DNA from: Gigaspora margarita
Lineage: Eukaryota > Glomeromycota > Glomeromycetes > Diversisporales > Gigasporaceae
Length of the DNA stretch: 64,000 bases
NCBI GenBank assembly: GCA_009809945.1
Contig: WTPW01000329.1
Location: forward strand, 390,404-454,403
Direction: 5' to 3'
Of this stretch, positions 56,611 to 64,000 are shown one piece after another (position 1 is the stretch's first letter; every line of letters begins with the position of its first letter). The position numbers and the translations under genes were made by a program. The notes below the pieces were generated by a model, which was given only the letters and a program-made list of their open reading frames with translations, ran no database searches and was not told the origin of the DNA.

Positions 56611-56709
56611 TATACACATGTTTATCTAGTGCACAAAGTTAAAATCAATTAATAAAATTTAGAGAATTATAGAATTTTGTATAATTTTATTAATAAAATT
56701 ATAAAAATT

Positions 56710-57035
56710 GCTAACTATAACCGTGGTAATGATTACCTGTGATTGACAATACATAAACAATTTTTATTAAATAAAAATCAAATCCTTTTAATATTAGAGT
56801 AAGGGTAAAAGTTAAAGGTTAGATAGAGGTTTTTATATAGTAAAATTTAGCAAAGAATTTTTTTTTGTATAAAAAAAGTAGTTTTATAGACAAAATTTTT
56901 AGTTAGAAGTGATTTTTTAAAAAATTCTTTATTTTTGTTATACAAAATTAATTACATGTTATACTTGATCCTGAATTTTGATTGCCAAATTATGTATAGA
57001 TGATCATTATTATGGTTATAGTTAGCAATATTCAT
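56710..57035. mobile_element. MITE related to 51211-51540, inverse orientation
   Basis: Ends ATTGCTAACTATAACCGTGG and mirror ...ATTATGGTTATAGTTAGCAAT. The interior holds the inverse TTTAGCAAAGAATTTTTTTT module and AGAGTAAGGGTAAAAGTTAA. Confidence 0.68.
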
Positions 57036-58226
57036 AAAATTATTAAAAATATTATTTTACTTGAAATTTTACTAATTGATCATAGCTTCTGGTAGTGTTA
57101 TCATAGGACAGCTTTGAACAATGAATTTGAATGTTGGACAATTTTGAACAATTAAATAAAGTAAAATTATTTAAAATTTATTAAAATAACTTATTTAATT
57201 TTAACTAAAATGTGTTCGGCATCTAAAAAAATATATAGCTATTATTTTTTAGATAGATTTAGAGACTTGTTATTACAACTTTTCACTTTTGTTAATGCTA
57301 TCCCCATCCTGGAATCTGGCCTACTTTCTCCCACTTCTGGCCTAAATCATGTGATCCAAGCCACAAAACAAAGTTATATGACCAATAAAAGAGTGTCCTT
57401 ATCCTGTACTCGGGGTATAGGCACTTTATCCTATACTAGGGAAGTACAGGAGCTTATCCTGTATCGTCTAAAGGTGATTGGTTAAAACTAAATATTCAAA
57501 ATTCTTAATATCAAATAAAGATATCTCAATAAATACCTATTCAAATCCATAGAATTTTTTTTTTTTGAATTCTACAAGTTTGTAGAATTCAATTAAAAAA
57601 ATTTTATCAAATTTGATTAGATACTTGCCAAGATACTTTACTCAAAGTTTAGAAAAATCTGCCCATCTATTAAATAATACAAGTTGCCCAAAATTCTAAA
57701 ACTTTGAGCAAAGATATCTTGGCAAGTACAGTTAGGAATATACTGAATTAGAATAATATAGAATGCTTTTTTTATGGTATCAAAATATTAATCAGACTAT
57801 TCTAGACCATTCTATATGTGATTATTAGCTCTGTGTGACTAGCCAATAAAATTGTTACTGCATGTACATACGTACGTATGTGTATCTGCTATTGTTAACT
57901 GCTCTTAATGCAGTGATATTAATTTATCTTGTTGATAATACATGCTACTTCTGTACATATATTGAGATCCTCTTAAATTAATTGCACTTCTTTATAATGC
58001 TATAAATTTAAATACTGCCTTATATATTTACTAATATACATAAATTAAATATTAATGTAAAGATCAATTGTTTCAAAGCTTTCCAAACCAAAGTGACTAT
58101 ATACTAGGCATTTCAAAATTAACATACTTTGGAATAAGTGAAAATTGAATTTGAAAAAAGGGCTAGACTGGAGCGAACTCAGATATTTACTTTGAAATTA
58201 AAATTATAAACAAAGAAAAAATAAGT
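57036..58226. other. No gene recognised; one inverted repeat at 57628-57728
   Basis: The open frame 57210-57485 covers repeated TATCCTGTACT/TATCCTATACTAGG/TATCCTGTATCG words and lacks a domain. Arms TACTTGCCAAGATACTTT (57628) and AAAGATATCTTGGCAAGTA (57710) pair. TACATACGTACGTATGTGTA at 57865 is palindromic. Confidence 0.45.
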
Positions 58227-59906
58227 ACCATATGTTTCTGAAAATAAGCTACCTTTTTTGCTGATTTTTAATACAAAAAATCTGGGGTAGCTTATTTTTG
58301 GATTATTTACTATTTTAATTAATTTAATATATAACAAAGGGTAGCTTATTTTCAGATACTAAACTCTAAAAAGTAAAATTAATAATAACAAATAAACAAA
58401 TATGTTGTATTACCATATGTTTTCAAAAATAAATTGCCCGATTTTGAAAATAAATTGTCTGATTTTGAACACAAAAAATCGGGACAGCTTATTTTAGTAA
58501 ATCGATTATAATCGCTACATAGTAAAATTATAATTTTACTATATAAATTGACTATGATTGCATAAGTTAACTTATTCTAAAGGTCAAAATACATATATTC
58601 TAAAATTTTCATATAAATCAGAGAACTTTTTATTATTTGACTTTTAATTTTTACGCTTAACGAATATGTTTTTAAAAAAAATTAAAATTTTCTGTTGAAC
58701 GTAAAAATTAAAAGTTAAATAATAAAAAGTAGTCCAATTTATATGAAAATTTCAGAATATACCATATTTTCATGAAATAATGCACCCGGTGTGTTATTTT
58801 GAGTATAGACACGATATTTAGAGTACGTGCTGGGGCGTTATTTCAAGACATATATTGATTTATTGATTTTTTTGCCAAGTCAGATTTTCCAAATAACGCG
58901 CATGGCTGTTATTTTGATACAAATATCGATTATTCTAAATCAATTTTCCATTGAGCTCAATTTTAAATAAAGCAATGTATTTTATAGATGCATATAAAAC
59001 TTGTATTTCGTAATTTAATGCTATTCTAAATATGTGAGTTTAAACTAAAACAACACATATACATATGTACATATTGTACATTATAGGATTAGCTCCGGGT
59101 TATCGTTATCAAGTTTCTTTTTTTTTTTTTCTAAGTTGGTGTTCTTCAGCAATTTAGACATACCATTAGCAAATAGCAAATAACTTTTGAACTTATTCAT
59201 TGTATTACTATACCAAATGTAAAAAGAATTTTAAAGCGTGGTTAAGCAGAAAATAGTTTGGCTTAGTGTCAAGTAGTGATGCCTGGTGAAATGACGAAAC
59301 CTGATGAAACTATAAGTTTCGTCAATGACGAAACTTGACGAAACTTATGGTTTCGTCATTTCATCAACGGCAAAATAGTTTCGCCAGGCATCTATAGTGT
59401 CAAGGAAGAGTTAAATGAACAATGGAGTCTATTGTGATGGACCAATACTTGAAATAGTGACATCTTGTGTAACAAGAATTTTCATTTGTGAAAAGTATAT
59501 TCTATTTAGATCGCTAATCATACTTAACAACTATATATAGGGGCACGTTATTTTGAGACGCGCTGGGGCGTTATTTCGAAACTATATATGCTATTTTTAG
59601 GGGCATAATTTTCTAAATAACACCCTGGCCTGTTATTTTGTGAAAATACGGTACATATTTTGATATTGTAAATAAGTTTGCTTAAGTGCTCATAATCGAT
59701 TTATATAGTAAAATTATGACTTTACTATATAGCGAGTATAATCGATTGTAAGAGTAGCTTATTTTTAGAACTAAAAATTTTGTTATTGTCTTTTGATATG
59801 ACAAAGGGGTAGCTTATTTATGGGTCAAAGGCGTTTTTACATTTTTGGATCAAAACGGGAGGGGTAGCTTATTTTTGGATATAGCTTATTTTCAGAAACA
59901 TACAGT
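58227..59906. mobile_element. Composite MITE block bounded by CATATGTTTCTGAAAATAAG
   Basis: The left terminus (58229) and its mirror TTATTTTCAGAAACATACAG (59888) match the ends of the MITE at 15969. Partial termini recur at 58331, 58415, 58490 and 59755, showing nested or deleted copies. Inside are a foldback (58510-58760, TTGACTTTTAATTTTTACG arms), CGCGTTATTT-type ends (58765 and 59640) and the small hAT at 59274. Confidence 0.6.
59274..59396. mobile_element. hAT MITE, 123 bp, 8-bp duplication GTGTCAAG
   Basis: Starts TAGTGATGCCTGGTGAAA and ends TTTCGCCAGGCATCTATA, flanked by identical GTGTCAAG (59266-59273 and 59397-59404). The interior is GACGAAACT/AGTTTCGTC words in both orientations. 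Confidence 0.88.
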
Positions 59907-60690
59907 ATTATAATCGCTTAATTCCATTTTCTTAATAGAATAATAGGAATCAGATATTGTACAAAGCAAAGTGATAAAAAAATAGACAATTCAAAATACA
60001 ATAATTATTTAAATTACTGAATTATAATAAATAAAGATTTAACTAAGTTCAAATATGAAAAAAATTTTTATTTATTTAAAAATTTTTTAAAAAAAATCTC
60101 GCTATACCAATTAATAAATTATGCTCAGCAAAATTGAGTAAACTTGAAAATTGAGTTTATAACTACTATAGCACTAATTACCAATGTATAATATACTTAC
60201 AACTCTTCAACTAATTTATAAACCTTCTTTGTCCATATGTCATTTGGTTTAATTCGATTGATCCAGTATACCTTTTTATTATATAATTAATTTCATCTCT
60301 ATATCTTAAAGCTATATATATTATTTGATTTAATTTCTAGCAATCTAGCTAAGTCTTCAAATGCTTTATCTCAGTAGTTTAATTTGTCTGCATTATTTCT
60401 AGCAATTTTGTTAAAGTACTGTATAAAAATTAAACAAAATCAAAATAGAAAAAAATTAATATATCTAAAATAAATCACTCTAACCTCATGGCATTTTGCT
60501 AAAAAGAATTTTTAAAAAAGTTTATTATATACAAAATTAATAAATAACATGTGTTAAAAACAATTACAAACCTTCAAGCCAGATGAGAAAATTCCGAATC
60601 ACAAGAAATTGCAATTACTTTGGCTCTAATATCTTTGAATTTTTAAGAAGAATCACTAATCACGTCAAAATGGTTTAAAAAAAATCAAAT
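59907..60690. other. AT-rich DNA, no gene seen
   Basis: Stop-rich in all frames. No paired repeat found. Confidence 0.45.
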
Positions 60691-60905
60691 CTTTTTTTTT
60701 TTTTTTTTTTTTTTTTTTTATTTTTATTTTTATTTTTATTTGTTAATATCAAGTACAGGAATAGGATAGTAAGTTACAATTATATTAGGATGATATATAA
60801 AGAAATACTATATTTAAAATTCCTAACTAATCATCTACTAATCTATGCAATAGGGCAAGTCTATCACTTGCAGTCAGGGCTAACCATTAAACCGCTACAG
60901 AAAAA
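60691..60905 (-). mobile_element. Possible tRNA-derived SINE, minus strand
   Basis: Read on the minus strand, the head TAGCGGTTTAATGGTTAGC resembles a tRNA/Pol III A box, and the element ends in A-rich tails (AAATAAAAATAAAAATAAAA, then a pure A run). A clear B box and target duplication were not found. Confidence 0.5.
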
Positions 60906-61500
60906 AGATGTGCTATTTCACCTCATACTTTTCTATTTTAAACTAAAAGATTAAATTTCTAGTTTAAGAAGGCTAGAGGAAACCAAAAATCAAATCATTT
61001 AATTTAACTTTTTATAATAGAATTAATGCCAAACTCACGTTTAATTCAGTTGGGCATACTAAAATTAATTTTTTTTGACTGTGACTGCCCAATAAGGTGC
61101 TGGTTAAACTTTTCATATTAACCTATAATAAAATAAACCTTTTCTTAATATTCTAATATTAATGCATTCTTGGATTTTTTATTAATGTCTTCATTACTAT
61201 TAAATAAAATACATATAGACAAAGTTAAAATTTAAATAAGCCAAAAACATTCAATTTTTTAAATAAATTTACCAGAATATTAAAATTTTCATTGTCGAAG
61301 TTCATTTTAACTGACCTGCTTTGCAATCTAAACCTGACACAAGAATATCGAATGCTTTTGAAATTGCTATATAGATAGTACACAATTTCTTAAAATATTT
61401 TATAATTATTAAATTTCTGTTTATTCAGTTTAAAAAATATAATTAATTCTAAATGTTGGTTATTTAAGTTAATTTCATATTTAGAATATAACTCTCTATA
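60906..61500. other. AT-rich DNA, no gene seen
   Basis: No protein-like frame or paired repeat. Confidence 0.4.
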
Positions 61501-61508
61501 TGGTTTAC

Positions 61509-62170
61509 TAGGGGTCTTAATGGGTCAGGTTGGGTTGGGTTTGGGCCTGACCTGGGTCAGACCCACTTGGGTCAAAACCCGACCTGGGTCTGACCCGCCT
61601 CATGTCAAACCCGACCCGGGTCTGACCCGCCTCATGTCAAACCCGACCCGGGTCTAACCCAACCCAACCCAACCCGGTTTGAACCCGGGTCGATAATAGT
61701 TGCTACATAGTAAAGTCTAAATTTTACTATGTAAATCGATAATCTTCACTTAAGTAAACTTGTTTGGAAGAACAAATGCATATACACTAAAATTTTCATC
61801 CAAATCAGAGACGTTGTTATTATTTGACTTTTAATTTTTACGTTCAACGAAAAAATTATAATCTTTTTAAAAAATACATTCGACGAATGTAAAAATTAAA
61901 AGTTAAATAATAAAAGTTCTCCAATTTGGATAAAAATTTCAGAATATATGCATTTTGATCTTCCAAACAAGTTTACTTAAGCAAATTTTATAGATTTATA
62001 TAGTAATATTTTGACTTTACTATGTAGCGACTACTTGCGATCATTGAATAAAACCTGACCCTGGTCTGACCCAACCTGCGTTTTTTCTGACCTGGGTCTA
62101 ACCTGACCCACATTTTTTCTGACTTGATCTGACCCAGGTTGGGTTAGACCCGACCCAGCTAAGACCCCTA
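61509..62170. mobile_element. hAT MITE with GGGTC word island and nested foldback
   Basis: Starts TAGGGGTCTTAATGGGTC and ends GACCCAGCTAAGACCCCTA. Flanks TGGTTTAC (61501-61508) and TGGTCTAC (62171-62178) are an 8-bp duplication with one mismatch. Both ends are filled with GGGTCAGACC/GACCCGACCC words. A foldback (about 61690-62040) with CTACATAGTAAAG arms and TTTGACTTTTAATTTTTAC inner arms has inserted in the middle; a relative of it is at 58510-58760. Confidence 0.8.
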
Positions 62171-62178
62171 TGGTCTAC

Positions 62179-62999
62179 TACTTCCTGAATAAAAAGAATA
62201 TCTGTCATCGTTACCATAATAACCACATCTCTATGATTCGTTTTTCTGTTCTAAAGATATGATATAAACATAATCTATAATAATAAGAAAATAAAATAAT
62301 AACTTTTTATTACTAGGCATAAGCATATTATTTGCATCGTCTATTTTTTTATCACTTTGCTTTGTACAAAAGCATATAATTTATATGCAAGATTGCCTTC
62401 TTACCTTTAGCTTATGTATAAAAGATTCTTAGATTTCAGGTTTCACCTACTTTTTTAACAAGCATTAACTTGCATGGATTATTGTAATTATTTGAACTAA
62501 AGGTCTTATATTGTCTACTTGTGCATTTTATTCTTGGATTTTCAAAATGAATTAGAAGCATAAAAATTTCTGACAAACGCTAGCAAAAAGGTATGCAAGA
62601 GCCAATCAAATTGAGCATCGATATGCAGATTATTCTAGAACCTGAATTCATAATTCAGTATATTCTCTGACTGAAGTACCTAACCAAATTCGATAAAATT
62701 TTTTTATTTTTTTTTATTTATTTTTTTTTTAAAGAGAGGTCTTTCCTTTATATCTTTTATTCATAGTAAATATTAATTTTACAATTGCTAGTATACTATA
62801 TATTAATAAGATAAGGGTAAGAGCTAGTTTACTCTTGACCAATTCTTTGCTAGTTTGGTTGAAGACCTCTAGTCTGTGATTAGGTATTGTAGGGATGTTT
62901 GTTCATAGTTAATATATTTAGTTATCTTTGTTTTCAAATAGTATAGAGTCAATGATGGTATTGGTTTTAAGGTTAGCATTTCTACATTAGCGAATTTAT
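62179..62999. other. No gene; solo arm of the giant foldback
   Basis: 62720-62870 (T run, AAAGAGAGGTCTTTCCTTTA, later TTGACCAATTCTTTGCTAG) resembles the outer and inner arm of 28040-31640. The rest is AT-rich. Confidence 0.5.
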
Positions 63000-64000
63000 A
63001 GTAGTGAAATCTTTCAAAAGATCTTGCGCACATGCGAAATCTTTCGAAAGATCTTGCATATCGCAATATATTTTAAAATATTTTGCAATATATTTCGAAA
63101 TATTTCAGATTTCAAAATATTTCGAAAAAGTTTTCGAAATATTTCAAAAGTGGATTTGAAATATTTTTCAAAATATTTTAGTTCGAAATATTTCATAATA
63201 TCTTAGAACTGGTAGATATGTAACCTGGGTCATGCCAAGGACGCATTGGACTATATTTTCGAAATACTTCCAAATTTTGTATAATATATCAAAATTAATC
63301 TACAAATTCTGTATTACAAGATCAGATTAGATCTTTTGTTTATAAATTAGATCTTCTATTCAGTTTTACATTGTTTTTTTTTTCGGTTCGTTTTGTTTTT
63401 CATTTTCGTTTTGTTTTTTCTTTTTATTATTTATTTTTTAATTTTTTTCGCACTTACAAGAATACTAACCCTTTGCAAGAAAATCAATAATTTTTTGGCA
63501 CTTTGCAAAACACCAATTTGACTTTGCAAGCCAACTCAGACTTCCGACACTTTGCAAGAGCACACAACTGATTTCTCCAGCATTTCTAAATTTCCAAGAA
63601 CGCTTCTTTAGTGAAATGATTTAGTTAGACGCATGTTTTCGCAAGGTTTCGCTTCATTATTTTTTCGTTTGACATTTTTTTTGTTTTTTTTTTATTAATT
63701 TATTTTATTCCGGCAATTTGCGAGAACACAACTCTTACTTCCTAGCATTTTTGCAAGAAAACCAACTCAGGCTTTTTCAGCACTTTGCAAGCAAACACAG
63801 ATTTTTCCAGCACCTTGCAAGAACATTAACCCAGCACTTTATAAAACACAACTTGATTTCAGCAATTTCTGAATTTGCAAAAACACGAACTCTTGCTCCA
63901 GAGAAATAGAGATTTGGGCTTCATTGATTTTTTTTATTAAGTTTGCTTACATATTTTGTTTTTTCAATTTTTTTTTTTCATAGTACTTATTTTTTTTTTT
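63000..64000. repeat. Dispersed repeat with CTTGCAAAGTG words, copy 2 (inverse of 25900-27089)
   Basis: Starts with a TTTCGAAATATTTC palindromic stretch (63000-63200). TAGATCTTTTGTTTATAAATT and TTTTCATTTTCGTTTTG follow, the reverse complements of words at 26850-26950. Then come CACTTTGCAAGA units and AGAGAAATAGAGATTTGGG near 63900, the inverse of 26200-26230. It continues past the window end. Confidence 0.72.

Noticed and set aside
57210-57485. 91-residue frame
   Set aside because: Contains repeated TATCCTGTACT-type words and no domain; likely chance.
62869-63206. Short frames around 63.0-63.2 kb
   Set aside because: Translations of TTTCGAAATATTTC palindromic repeats.

Overview
The window is a gene-poor, very AT-rich stretch of eukaryotic, probably fungal, nuclear DNA made almost entirely of transposable elements and their debris. 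An early-diverging fungus of the arbuscular-mycorrhizal (Glomeromycotina) type fits best. The reasons are the AT-rich nested repeats, a Maverick/Polinton with a C2H2-tagged protein-primed type polymerase, a decayed tyrosine-kinase-like host kinase, short GT-AG introns of about 48-71 nt, and scattered TTAGGG-like tracts. This assignment is inference. I see no intact host gene.

Layout: 1-8.7 kb holds small inverted-repeat elements (MITEs), a possible spliced host-gene relic and a decayed hAT transposase. 8.74-24.83 kb is one complete but dead Maverick/Polinton. Long terminal inverted repeats of about 0.75-0.8 kb enclose a family-B DNA polymerase, a RING protein, small acidic, coiled-coil and zinc-binding proteins, a helix-turn-helix protein and a retroviral-type integrase. 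On the opposite strand lies a large coiled-coil/Gag-like/aspartic-protease gene. I find no double-jelly-roll capsid, packaging ATPase or adenovirus-type cysteine protease. The Gag-protease gene sits tightly between the integrase (divergent) and the helix-turn-helix gene (convergent), so it looks like a resident gene that may replace the usual virion module.

The Maverick genes are broken by in-frame stops, mostly TGA, and by a few frameshifts, and the integrase catalytic Glu is replaced by Lys. The mix suggests C-to-T/G-to-A decay rather than a changed genetic code.

From 25 kb to the end the window is a nest of non-autonomous elements. Three copies of one TA-flanked element (35.7, 37.6 and 53.3 kb) contain different insertions, so each copy shows the empty sites of the others. 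The insertions include a 3.1 kb TAA-flanked element carrying a protein-kinase pseudogene, two foldback elements, and three small hAT-like MITEs that landed in the same 8-bp target. Several hAT-type elements with 8-bp target duplications are filled with one short word repeated in both orientations, a different word in each element. There is also a long tRNA-headed retroposon with poly-A tail and target duplication, a 325-bp tandem array of palindromes, and a repeat of about 1 kb found in opposite orientations at 26-27 kb and 63-64 kb. A run of N (27090-27279) and scattered N bases mark weak assembly.
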